This document shows, one piece after another, positions 23,160 through 33,959 of a stretch of DNA of 64,000 bases; position 1 is the stretch's first letter; each line of letters opens with the position of its first letter. Source of the DNA: Pseudisothecium myosuroides (lineage: Eukaryota; Streptophyta; Bryopsida; Hypnales; Lembophyllaceae). Position numbers and translations under genes: made by a program. Below the pieces are notes generated by a model. The model did not search any database and was not told the DNA's origin. It saw nothing but the letters and a program-made list of their open reading frames with translations. The stretch covers positions 22,996,987 to 23,060,986 of the forward strand of contig OX637290.1 in assembly GCA_951799445.1 (NCBI GenBank). The letters are read 5' to 3'.

Positions 23160-26100
23160 TGTGGGCGTAAGATTACCCACCCTTGGTAATAGAGCGAACA
23201 CCGACCAGGTTCTATGCCTTTATCCACATTTTTTAATATATGGGGGTGATGTGAGCGCGGTCCACTGTGCCTTCCAAGCAATGGATCTTTTTTGCTAACG
23301 TTTCCTAAGGGTCGTGGATGGCAGCGAATAATTAGTAATGCATGTAGTAACTCACAAGTTAACTGCGATGTTCAGAGTGATGGTGAAATCCGAACTCCCT
23401 AACTATCTATCCTATGTCGAGGGTCGACTGAGTAGTTGGCGTCATTTATAACGTCCCTAACTACGTAAAAAGGGGAACCCCTATCTTCCTTCCATGAACC
23501 CCTAAGACTATCTTGGATTTCTAAGACTTCACCTAGAAGTTCTACTTTTAAAAACTACCTCTAAAGTTCCAACTTCGGAATGTAACTCTAGATTTTACTT
23601 CTTTAACTTGATTCTTAAATATTAACTACCAACTTGTGCTCGATGTTTTGACTTTTGACTCTAGGTTTCTATTCCTAAATTAACTCCAAGATTTACCCTT
23701 GAATTTTAACTCTATGTTTTAACTTTTAACTCTAAGTTTTTACTCCTAAATTAACTCTAAGATTTACCCTTGAATTTTAACTCTATGTTTTAACTTTTAA
23801 CTCTAAGTTTTTACTTCTAAATTAACTCTAAGATTTACCCTTGAATTTTAACTCTATGTTTTAACTTTTAACTCTAAGTTTTTACTACTAAATTAACTCT
23901 AAGATTTACCCTTGAATTTAATCTTAACTTTTGACTTTTGACTTTTGACTTTCTACTTCCAACTTTAATCCTATCGTTTTAATCCTAGTTTAACTCTAAG
24001 TGTTATCCTCCTAAATTTAATTCCAACTTTTAACTCTAGGGCTTGACTTCTAAACTTACTTCCACAATTTACTCTGAGTTTTGACTTCTAATTTTAACTC
24101 TAAGAAATAAAATGTAAATTGATTCTAATTCTAACCGCTAATTAATCCCTAATTTTAATCCTAAATTCTCTTTCTAATTTAAACCCCTAAGGTCCGTCCA
24201 TGATTCTTTTTGGATGATTTCTACTCAAAATTCCTCCGTCCTACCCCCTACCGCTTAACTTAGCCTAACGCGGTCATTTTACGGTCAAATCTTAATTATA
24301 AGATGTTTTCGGAAACCCCTATCACTAATCTATAGACTTTTGAATCTAAACTTCTAATTTGCACTAATCACGGCTCGCTAATCACACTTTTAGGGCTGAT
24401 TAAGGAAATCAATGCTAATTAGGGAAAATACCAAGGGTTAATTTCAAAAACTCACCTCTTCACTACCGGTTTCGGAAATCACTTCGTCCACGTCCACGTA
24501 GACATCCTCATGCTCCATAGCAATCCTTTGTTTTGTTTGATTTTTCCCAAGCTCACCGCTTAATTTGAGAAAATATTACGCCCTTGCAATCTAACTTCCT
24601 TCTTTCCCTTCCTCCTTCTTTTTCTTTCTTCCTCCCTTCTTCTACACTAGTACTATTCCACCTAAGCTTTTATGAGTCTTACACTATGGTCTCCAATTTC
24701 AAGGAGGTTTTTAAGATGCCAACTACCCTCTTACACAATTTTGCCTTTGTGTCATCCTAATCCTCCTCCCAACGGTCACCACGAATTCTCAAGATTTCCT
24801 TTTCTAATCCTTCCTAAGCCTAAGCCTAGGTCACTATTTATCGTCTCTCTCCCTCTCCCCTATTTCATTCGATTGTTCTCTATCCTTCCTCCATTGTGTG
24901 TAGAGTGTTTTGTAGTTGTTGGTGAGGGTGAGACTTCCTTGTGTGCAGGTACGGTGGTGCTCCGCTCTTTTCTCCCTTCTCCCTTTTTGATTTTAGACCC
25001 TAATCCCTACTTAGCAATAGGTCAGCCCCCCATTTTCCTTTGTTTTGTTTATCTAGTGTGAGAGAAACCAAAAATCAAGAAAAAGGAGTTCAAAAATGGG
25101 GACCGAACTGGGGCCCCAACTGCCTGCCGGACCAAGCCCGGCCTCCCGGCTGGCTGGCTAGCTGCTGGGGGGTCGGGTTCAAAAATAAATAAATAAATAA
25201 TTTATTTATTTGTTTTCTTTTGATATTTGGATGATGTGACCTGGTCTGGTTCGGTTCTCGACTTAATCTGGTCTGTTCTGGCTCCCGACTTGATCTGGTC
25301 TGTTTGGTTCTCGACTGATCTGGTCTGTTTGGTTCTCGACTTGATCTGGTCTGTTTTGGCTCTGGACCTTGACTACTAAGGGAAAACTGGATTTTTGGGC
25401 AAACTGGATTTTTGGTGAACTAAGGGAAAGAAAACTTGGGGAAAATAAAACTTGGGGAAAACAAACTTGGGGAAAATAGGACTTGAGGGAAATAGAACTT
25501 GGGGAAAATAAGACTTGGGAAAAATAAGACTTGGGGAAAATAGAACTTGGGGAACAACTTAGTCACACTAAAACTTGGGGAACACTTAGACTCACTAAAC
25601 ACTTGGGGAGCAACTTAGACACACTAAAACTTGGGGAACAACTAAACTAAAGAAAACGTTGGGATTAACTAAACTTCACTAAATGCAAAGGAACCTACAT
25701 ATCTTGGAAGCTAAACTCTGGAGGTTTTCACAAAGGTCTTGGAAACTAGACTTTGGAACTAAACACGAGGGAGGTGCAAAGCTTCGCCGTTAGATTGGTT
25801 TTAACACCAACTTTAGGACTTCTTGGTACCTCGGGGGGTTCAAAGCTCCGCCGTCTACACTTTTAACACACGCTTTAGGACTTCTACTTTGTCACTAGTT
25901 CAAAGCTTCGCCGTCTCGGAGGGGGGTCCACTCAACAAGGAGAAGATTAGAAGAGGGTTTGGGATAACTTTAGAAAACATGTACAAAGGAGGTTCAAAGC
26001 TTCGCCGTCCCGGAGGGGGGTCCACTCAACAAGGAGAAGATTAGAAGAGGGTTTGGAATAACTTTAGAAAACATGCACAAAGGAGGTTCAAAGCTTCGCC

Positions 26101-27954
26101 GTCCCGGAGGGGGGTCCACTCAACAAGGAGAAGATTAGAAGAGGGTTTGGGATAACTTAGAAAACATGCACAAAGGAGGTTCAAAGCTTCGCCGTCCCGG
26201 AGGGGGGTCCACTCAACAAGGAGAAGGTTAGAAGAAGGTGTAAGAAAAAACACAAAGAGGAAAACACACAAGTTAGACCACGTAGCAACACAAAGCTCAC
26301 ACGCTAAAGGCCCCCCAAAGCGGCATCGCCAAGGTACGGTGGGGGGTGACTTTAGGATTAGTGCAAGATACAAAAAAAGACTCTTAAACTTCACAAGTTA
26401 GACCACAACACGTACAAGAGGGAGAGAGAGGCTCTCCACTTACAACAAGGTACCAAAAACTTCACAAAAGAGTACACAAAGCAAGGTAGAAGGACCCCCA
26501 AGGACCTTCAAAGCTTGAAAGTAAACAACAATGGAGCCAAAAGTGCTCCGAAAACACCGTAGAGGTTTTTGGCTTCAAACGCCAAAATATCCAAAATAAC
26601 TTGGACCCACGGACCCAAAACAAGAATTGGGGGTGTTCTAGAGAGAGAAATGGGGCCCTTATATAGGTTTCCAAGGGCTCACTCCTCCCTCTAGAGTTCT
26701 AAGGTAACCTTATCAACGGGGATTTTCATCCTCATCCTCAAAGATTTTCATCCTACATCCTAAATTTCTACTTCTACCATCTATGCTGGACCAACATCCT
26801 AACTTTTGGAGATTAGCTCCAATCGCCGAACGGATTGCGCCGTTGGATCCAGAACGCCGTGTTTAGTCCTAGACCCCCTTATCCCCCGTACCGAGGCCAA
26901 AAACCCATCGTAGGCTAATTTAGTTCAAAAACCAAATCGTGGTAAAATCCTAGATCTTGGGGGTCTCCTATTTTGAGAAATGTGAATAGCCTAGGGTCTC
27001 CGGTAGGTGCGAGAGAGTCGGTAAGGACTTTTGGTTGACTTCGTTTCGCCATCGTATGGTCCCGGAATGCCGGTCAACGTGGCGGGGACCCCGCCACGTG
27101 GTTAATTCCCGAGGAATCTCGCCGGTTCGGGTACTTGTCGCTATCGGAATGTCGTGAAACTTCACGGAGCGCATTATTAACATAAAACAAGCTAGTCTAA
27201 TTTTTAGTGAGATTTTATTGTAACCTGGGTAATTTCCATGAAATTCCCGTTGGAGGTTAGGAGGGTTGACCACCCGGAAAAAGGTTCTTCTGCAAGTCGG
27301 AAGATGCCGGGATTTTTCACGTGACCTCTCAGGGAGTCGCATGAAAGACGTGCGGGTGTGTTTCCGTACCTGGCACGATTGGTCAATGAAGATTTAAACT
27401 GGACATCTCCTTGAAGTAGCGACGGTGCGGGAATCTTCTGCAGGTGGAGGAATCTTGGCGAACCGATTTTGCCGTTGGACTCCTGGCATGGGATTCACCC
27501 TAGAACACCATCCTTGGACTATAGATTCCTCCACGGCCCGATCTTGCGTGAGTGGCTCCTGCATGCTAACAATTGGGATTTTGGGAATTCGTCGGTCTAA
27601 TGGGGAATTCTAAATCTAACTCTAGGACCCGACCTAGTGGCCTCGCTGTGGATCCCTCGGACCGACCTAGCCATGAATCGCCACATTCATGGTGGGATTC
27701 AGCCCTTTTGGGGCTGTGTGACTCGAATCCTCCAAATCTAACCTTTTCGTTATTTTTATACCATTTTTAGGCAAGGTTTGGGGGATTCTAAGTAAAAAAC
27801 ACAAATCTAGACCAAATACTATAATGGGTATGACACAACCCTATTTCGGTTCTACACTCTTTTTATGGATTTTTCTATACTTTTATCAACTTTAAATTGC
27901 AAATTTCCAAAAAAATAATTCTACGAGTCCCAAGTGACAAATTGGGAGCTCACA
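23160..27954 (-). repeat. 5' LTR (in element sense)
   Basis: This 4795-bp LTR pairs with 10879-15673 at a constant offset of 12281. In the element sense it runs from 27954 to 23160, carries the TATA box at 26658-26665, and so has a U3 of about 1.3 kb and an unusually long transcribed R/U5 part of about 3.4 kb. The 71-bp and roughly 93-bp tandem arrays lie in the transcribed part. Confidence 0.95.
26658..26665 (-). promoter_or_regulatory. Probable LTR TATA box
   Basis: TATATAAG stands within CCTATATAAGGGCCCC on the minus strand, about 1.29 kb into the LTR. It matches plant TATA boxes, and the equivalent site in the other LTR is 14377-14384. Transcription would start about 30 bases downstream, near 26630. 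Confidence 0.5.
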
Positions 27955-28095
27955 GGCGGCTGTGCATTATCAAAAGCTCATGTAAAAGGAATGTTTTATT
28001 ATGCTTTGGTTCTTGTACTATGTCACTTTACTGCCATTACGGATGCCAACAAGTAATTCTTTAGTTCTATATTTGATCACTATATCTGATTGTAG

Positions 28096-29274
28096 CAATT
28101 AGAAATGGAAAATACAAATTGTCTGCTACTTTAGACAAGAAATATGCACCACTAATTAATCGTCATTAAATGTTCCATGAACAAATTCCAAAAGCAAATT
28201 TTGTCCTTTATCGTGAACGTGGTGCATCAAATATTGATCTATGGTGTGATGACTCCATTTATCCACACCATCCTGTAACGAATAAGAGACCAAATTTCCG
28301 ATCTGTAAGTGACTTGCTAGAGTTCGTCGGCGATGGTAGCTCTGGATTATTTGGCTATGTTGAGAGTCTCAGATACTCTGATAGTACACTAGAATTTTGT
28401 TTGCAAGAGGCTCAGAGAGAATTGCAATTACTGAGGGATCAAAATGAAGTTATGATGCACACTATAAGTGAGAAGGAAATTTTTTTGCAATTTACTTTGT
28501 CTAAGTTGCATTCTCTTGAACAAATACATCTGAAAAATCGGGAGAGTTTGCGAGCCATTGAGGAGCTAAAGAGTGAGGTCAGCATACTTAAAGTTGAGAA
28601 TGAACAACTACTTGTGTCTTCTAAGACTTGCATTCGCTCATTGAATGCCCAGTTGAAAGAAGAAAGTGATGACCGCATGCAATTGGAATTAGATTTGTGG
28701 GTGGAGATTGAAACTCTCAAAGAGTCTCACAAGAAATCATTATCTACTTGCACTTCAGAGTTAAAACGTACAAAAGCCACATTGAAACGCCGTGATATTC
28801 GATTACAAAACTTAGTAAAGACTCCATTTGGCTACCAAAGTATTGTAAGAGACAAGAAAGATTTATCGCCACTGGCCCCAAAAGGTGGACATGCAAAAAG
28901 AACCTTACGATTAGCTCGTAGCTTCATATTGCCTGCAACGCTAAAAATATTCAGACTGCGAATACTGAGTCTAGTTCACAATAGCGCCTGCATGGTTCAA
29001 AAGCGACTCAAGCTCAAACAGGCAAAATTCTTGCATTCCTGTTATCTCAAACAGAAGTTTCTGCAATTTGTGAAGATCTGAGGCTTCAAGTAGTCGGTAC
29101 TTGAATAAGATCAGCAAATATGTACAACCCTGTGATATCCTTGAAATATGTGATCAGAATGGAATTACACATGGAAGGTATGAAGCTATATACAAGCGGT
29201 TTAAAGGTGCTACACATGTTGCAGGTCATGGCCTCCGAATTGGATGTCTTCTCAATCCGCATCAAGTTTCCCTT
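28096..29274 (+). pseudogene. Broken coiled-coil protein gene, unknown family (5' part)
   Basis: A probable exon begins after the acceptor GATTGTAG at 28095. It reads through a TAA at 28167-28169 into a long open stretch (28170 to about 28925) encoding SNIDLWCDDSIYPHHPV, then roughly 170 residues of Glu/Lys/Leu-rich coiled coil (for example RESLRAIEELKSEVSILK). The original frame then shifts at about 28930; after that it can be followed in another frame with a further TAG (about 28983), and shifts again near 29100 into LNKISKYVQPCDILEICDQ. It ends where a CACTA element cuts it at 29274. I do not recognise the family. The gene begins only about 140 bases from the Gypsy LTR, so upstream exons may have been displaced beyond 10.9 kb. 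Confidence 0.6.
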
Positions 29275-29582
29275 CACTACTAAAAAATTTATGATCAAAT
29301 CAACAAAAATAGATAAAAAAGTGTTGATTTGATCTATCATTTTCATGTTGATTTGGACGTATTGACTTGGACACTATCCAACAAAACTTGTTAATTTTTT
29401 TGTTGATTTGGTCAAGTACAAAAAGAAGAAAAAATGAAAATTATTGGCACCGTCCAATTAGAAGGGGCCATGTGGCAGTGCCGCCTAGGCACATTAAAAT
29501 GACACGTGGGCCAGCCACCTAGGCAAACCCGCCTCGTGGATAGGCCACCTAAGGTAGCCCCGCCACATGGGCGGCTGGGGGC

Positions 29583-29645
29583 ATGGGGGTTTGAACCCCC
29601 AAACTCCTAAGTGGAGCCCCAAAGCCTTAGCCATTACACCATCCA
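29583..29645 (-). other. tRNA-like segment inside the CACTA element
   Basis: The minus strand reads GGATGGTGTAATGGCTAAGG, then a short arm, then GGGGGTTCAAACCCCC. The first part resembles a tRNA 5' end with an A box and the second a T arm and B box. The acceptor stem does not close, so it is a tRNA pseudogene or a SINE head rather than a working tRNA. Confidence 0.4.
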
Positions 29646-29732
29646 CATACTATCATGGCTATAGAAGGAGTAGAAATGTATTTCTTTAGTTTTTTCCAAT
29701 TTGTTTTTCATTTCTTTTGTTAATTCAGAAGA

Positions 29733-30066
29733 CTTTGGTGACCGTTTAGGCATAGTCGATTAACTTTTTTCAAAAAACTTTGAACAAAAAAAGTTGGTAA
29801 ATCAGTCTAAATTTCATCTCCAAAAATCCGTTTGCGATTTCAAGTCTTTGATCAAAAGTTATGGGCAAAGTTCAGAGAGGATGTTTAAAAATTTCAAAGA
29901 AAATGTCCATTCCAACCCCTCTCTGAACTTTGCCCATAACATTTGATCAGAGACTTGAGATTGCAAATAGATTTTTGGAGATGAAATTTATATTGATTTC
30001 TCAACATTTATTAGTCTAAAATTTTCTCAAAAAAGTTACTCTACTATGACGAAACGGTCACCAAAG
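29733..30066. repeat. 334-bp foldback element
   Basis: Arms of about 160 bases start CTTTGGTGACCGTTT and end in the complement, AAACGGTCACCAAAG. They share CATCTCCAAAAATC and GGGCAAAGTTCAGAGAGG with their inverted partners. The loop is about 25 bases. A second copy of this family is at 43690-44012. Confidence 0.85.
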
Positions 30067-30398
30067 TTTGCTAACTTTAAAAAATATCAAATTGTGAATG
30101 ATTTAGTTAGAAATAAAATTCCATTTTACATAGAATTCCAACCATGGTGATTTTAACATTGCCCGGATGCCAAAAAATTATTTGAAATTCTTCTAAGTGA
30201 AAATGAACAAAATGAACAAAAAATTGTTGATTTTTTTATTGATGTGGACATTGTACTATCCAAATCAACAAAAATATTGTAACCGTTTTGTTAACTTGTG
30301 CCAAATCAACAAAAAATTGTAATAAAGGTCAATACAATACCCAAATCAACAAAAAATTAGTGATTTTTTGTTGATTCGGACATCATTTTCTAGTAGTG

Positions 30399-30560
30399 CT
30401 TGCCTGGAGGATGTTAAACTTGAAGTTAACTGAGTATGTAGGAGAATATTATTCTCTCAATGAAACTCTGATTGTACCTGCTATTGCCAAAGCCACAAGC
30501 AAAGAACCTGTTAAAGTTTGTCTAAACAAAATGAATTCCCTTTTTGTTGACGTTGAGTAG
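30399..30560 (+). pseudogene. Coiled-coil pseudogene, 3' part after the CACTA element
   Basis: The frame broken at 29274 (ending LLNPHQVSL) continues here without loss as AWRMLNLKLTEYVGEYYS and on to a TAG at 30558-30560. The unbroken continuation across the CACTA site shows that this region was coding when the element inserted. The family is unknown. Confidence 0.65.
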
Positions 30561-32303
30561 GTTCAACGAACCATGGTACAACTCTATGCATAACACCTTC
30601 CAGTAAGTTAACCCTGTGATTTCTTTAAATTATATTGAACATTACCTATTATTTCTTGAACTTAATTCTCTGCATGACACTTCATTCTCTGAATGGTTTG
30701 GAACCAAACTTTAAGGATTCAACAGAGTGCTTGGAATGCTTGGAACGATGAACGGAGTGCCTGGAACAATGAACGAAGTATTTTATGTATCGTTGTGATC
30801 GGGCGATGAATTCATGAACCAAGTGCTATCTGAGGGATCCTCAAAGGTGATGTCATAGTAATGCGTTCGAAAGTTGTGCAAAACGATAGACTACACTTAT
30901 GTCACTCAATCTATTGTGTATTTCAATCTTTATTTATATGATAGTTGTCAAGTGACATAGCATTGGGTAAGACACCACGTTTAATGGATATAGATTCCTA
31001 AACTACATTAATTTACGTAGTTTAGTGTTGTTTGAGAACCTTAGGCTCCTTAGGACTTCACCTTGAAGAGGCACCTAGTTTTAAGACTACCTAGGCCATT
31101 TGAGGTAATAGTTGGAAGGATATCTTTGATTTGACATTTTTTTTATCAAGTTGAGTCTTACAAGTGTTTTAAGAGAAAGAAAGTTTGTTGTTGGAATTTG
31201 CTTAGCTATGGTGTTTGCCTCTAAGTAAAGCTTTGCATTTGCACTATTGGATTCTTCCTTTGTGTATTATGAGAGAGCTCACCCTGTATTAGTTCAAATA
31301 TTGTATCTATTTCTTGAAAATGTTGCTTTTATGTATTCTTGTTTGTATTTTACTTTCACATTAAATGTGAGTTTATATCACTCAATCTATTGTATGTTAT
31401 GATTATTATTCACATGACAAAACAAATAGAACCATCTACATATATACATTCATCCACAAGATTATCTATTATCATCTTTCATCCACATATTGGCAAATTT
31501 TGTATTCTTTTGAGAAAGGATTGGCAATTTCATCCATTTTTTCAAACATTTTTTTAGTGTTAATGGAACCAATGCCCCATTCAACTAAGATTTTGATGAA
31601 AATTTGCCAAGAAAAATTGGTTGGGTCCAAAATTCAGATCATTTTTGAGTGTCTACCTTGGTCAAAGGCCAGCATCCTTTTTGAGAGTTAAAATTGGCAC
31701 ATTTCAGCTAAAAAGGCAAAGTTTTTGCACAATGCAACCGGTCCCAGTTATCGCTTGTGGATCAATTTTCCCGCCATCGGAAGTCTGCAATGTCATTGAA
31801 ATTGCTTCGAACACAATGTCTGCTATTCAACTACTCACATCCTTTAGCCACAATTGTCACATTGCAACGAACTATAGAGCCTGCATGCCTAAGCTTCCAA
31901 GGTTCAAAAGATCCACAGGCTCCTTGAGACCTTGCTTCAGGACAGTCAAATTTCCCCCAAATCGTCAAAAATTCACATTCCTATATACCGGTATGTCAGA
32001 ATGCAAAAACTAACAGAACATTGAAGTACCCTTAGCTAATAAGTCCAGGGACTAGATTTCAACTATTGAATTCGGCGATGCAACTAATGAAAAAATTTAG
32101 TCGCTCTAGTCGCACTGAAGTTTTTGGGAAAAATTGTCGCTCGATCGCGCTTGCCTGCCTTCTAAGATTCAAAAGATGACAGGCTGCTTGAGGACAGGCA
32201 AATTTGAAGTAGACGCTACCGCGAAATTTGCAAGTTGAAGCAGACGCTCTAGAGAGAGAGATCGCCATTTTAAGCCGATGCTCCATCAAGCTCGCCATCC
32301 CTT
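30561..32303. other. Intergenic region downstream of the germin-like gene
   Basis: No convincing gene is visible. Short frames at 31339-32013 lack conserved features. The stretch from about 32050 to 32303 directly follows the germin stop codon on the minus strand and probably contains its 3'UTR. Confidence 0.45.
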
Positions 32304-33824
32304 TCAAGCGGTTCTGAAATTGGCTCGAATTCGGTCGACAGTCGCCTGCTCAACGCGGAAGCCACTCCGCAGCACTGCGTCATCAATCGGCGGAGTGGAA
32401 TTGAACAGCCCCGGAACGATCTGCTGCAACCCCGGATTCTGGCTGTTGAACCCTGCGAATGCCAGCGCCGGACCCGGACCCACATTGATCTGGAAGTGGA
32501 CGAGCCCGCGCGGGAAGATGAAGACGTCGCCCTTGTAGAGCGTGGTGACGAACAGTTTCCGGGCGGTGGTGATGAAGCCCATGTAGAGCGCGCCCTCCAT
32601 CACCAGGAAAACCTCCGTGGCGCGAGGGTGCGTGTGCGGGACGTTGATGCCGCCCACGGCGAAGTCCAGGCGCGCGAAACCCGCGCCCAGAGTGTTAAGA
32701 CCCGGCAGCGCTTCCACGAACACCTGCGAAGAAGGGCTCACACACTCCCTTCAGTTCGTGAGCCCTTTCTTTTTCACAAATTTTGTTAGGTGAAACCCTA
32801 CTCTGGTTTGAGTTCAATGTATGAAGCTGGTTGACAACATTAAAAGCATCTGTGAAAACCCAAAATTGTTAAGCTATAGTTTGAGTAAAGAGGCGAGGAC
32901 GAGTTCAAGAATGTCAATGATGAAACGAATTGATAGTAGGTTTCACAGTGACTTGCACTAGAACTGAAAGCAGAAAGACTGCGTCAGTTGCACACAACGC
33001 GCGTGAGCCCGTTCGTTTCATCACAAATTTTGCCGACTGGAAATCACAATGATAGGCAAACCCTAGGTGCTCAATTTTGAGTCCAATTTATGAAGCTCCT
33101 TGACAACATTGAACTCATCAGTGAAAACCCACGATTGCCAAGCTATTTTTCGAGCTATGTTTCGAATAAACAGGCAAGGAAGAATTGAAGCATAGCAACA
33201 ATGAAACGGATTGATAGTGTGTTTCACAGCGACTTGACTAGAATTGAAAGCAGAACGATCATGTGTTTCGGCATCGCCATCGCTCCCAGAATTTAAACAA
33301 GTTTCGACCTATCTTCTTCTACCGTGCACAGTGTCAGTGCTCACATTCAAAAAACTCAAACATTCGATAATGTCTAAAGCTGGAGCAAATATGACATGGG
33401 AACGATCATGTGTTTCAGCATCGCCATATCAACGAGTTCATTGAAGGGAAAGCGGTACCCTAAAAGCTATTGAGCAAATTTCGTTGCACTTGTTGGTGTG
33501 AAACCCACTCACTAATACTAGAAAACTTAGGAACAACTAGGTGGTGCAAAATCTTCAAGAACATATTACACTGACCTGCGTGGTCTTCTGGCGGTTGCCA
33601 TTGTTGGTGTCGCCAGGAATGTGCAGGTTATGGAAGATGAAGTCGTTCACGGTGACTGCGTTCAAGTCCTTGCACACGAAGCCGTTCACTTTGACGCTGC
33701 TCGTCAGGTCCGCCACGCAAATGTCTTGTAGAGGGCCGGGGTCATTAGCTAATGCAATCAAGGGGCACAGAACGACTTGCACTAGAATCGAAAGCAGAAC
33801 GATCATGTGTTTCGGCATCGCCAT
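32304..33824 (-). CDS. Germin-like protein (two exons)
   Basis: Exon 1 is 33824-33576 (83 codons) and exon 2 is 32723-32304, split by an intron of 852 bases. The donor is CAG|GTCAG and the acceptor TTCGCAG|GTG, in phase 0 between Gln83 and Val84. The 222-residue product has an N-terminal signal peptide (about 1-26) and the germin N-terminal disulfide pair Cys36 and Cys51 (VADLTSSVKVNGFVCKD). The single cupin barrel has box 1 with His113, His115, Glu120 (PHTHPRATE) and box 2 with His159 (FPRGLVHFQIN). These four residues bind manganese in germins, so the metal site is complete. Germin-like proteins are secreted, hexameric cell-wall proteins; some have superoxide dismutase or oxalate oxidase activity, which cannot be told from sequence here. 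It looks intact. Confidence 0.93.
32740..33245. repeat. Tandem duplication of about 269 bp in the germin intron
   Basis: The stretch from about 32740 to 32990 is repeated at about 33000-33245 with a period of 269. For example TGAAGCTGGTTGACAACATT at 32822 matches TGAAGCTCCTTGACAACATT at 33091. Divergence is moderate. Confidence 0.7.
33228..33440 (-). repeat. Intronic copy of the germin promoter, 5'UTR and signal-peptide start
   Basis: Bases 33228-33394 are a diverged copy of 33770-33935. That source includes the start codon, the first residues MPKHMIVLLSILV, and the upstream leader (TCTAAAGCTGGAGCAAATA in both). A further short copy of the start region follows at about 33393-33425. The copy lies entirely within the intron. 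Confidence 0.75.
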
Positions 33825-33950
33825 AGCTCGCAGAAGTTCGATCTTCTTCCACCATGCACTGTGTCAGTCCTCAAATTCCAAAAACTCAGACACCGCTATC
33901 GTCTAAAGCTGGAGCAAATACGAAATGGGAAATACCATGAGTTTCTCTGA

Positions 33951-33956
33951 TTTATA
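33951..33956 (-). promoter_or_regulatory. Germin-like gene TATA box
   Basis: TATAAA occurs in CTGTCTATAAATCAG on the minus strand, about 127 bases before the start codon. This predicts a 5'UTR of roughly 95 bases. Confidence 0.55.
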
Positions 33957-33959
33957 GAC

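Larger units (their letters stand above)
10879..27954 (-). mobile_element. Complete Ty3/Gypsy LTR retrotransposon (17.1 kb)
   Basis: Two LTRs of identical length (4795 bp) begin TGTGGGCG and end GAGCTCACA. The 5-bp duplication GGCGG flanks the element at 10874-10878 and 27955-27959, proving a single insertion. The pol domain order RT, RNase H, integrase, read on the minus strand, is that of Ty3/Gypsy. The RT motif MDGYSGYNQI and the absence of a chromodomain suggest a Tat/Athila-like rather than chromovirus lineage. The internal region is 15674-23159. I found no CCHC zinc knuckle (gag) or D[ST]G protease motif. By eye the LTRs differ at only five positions (11236, 11295, 11606, 13326, 15643), about 99.9% identity, so the insertion is recent. 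Confidence 0.95.
29275..30398. mobile_element. Non-autonomous CACTA element in the coiled-coil pseudogene
   Basis: It begins CACTACTAAAAAATTT and ends TTTTCTAGTAGTG, with the 3-bp target duplication CTT at 29272-29274 and 30399-30401. Subterminal copies of CAAATCAACAAAAAT occur in both orientations near each end, as expected for transposase binding. Removing it rejoins an open coding frame. It has no transposase and contains a foldback structure and a tRNA-like segment. Confidence 0.9.
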
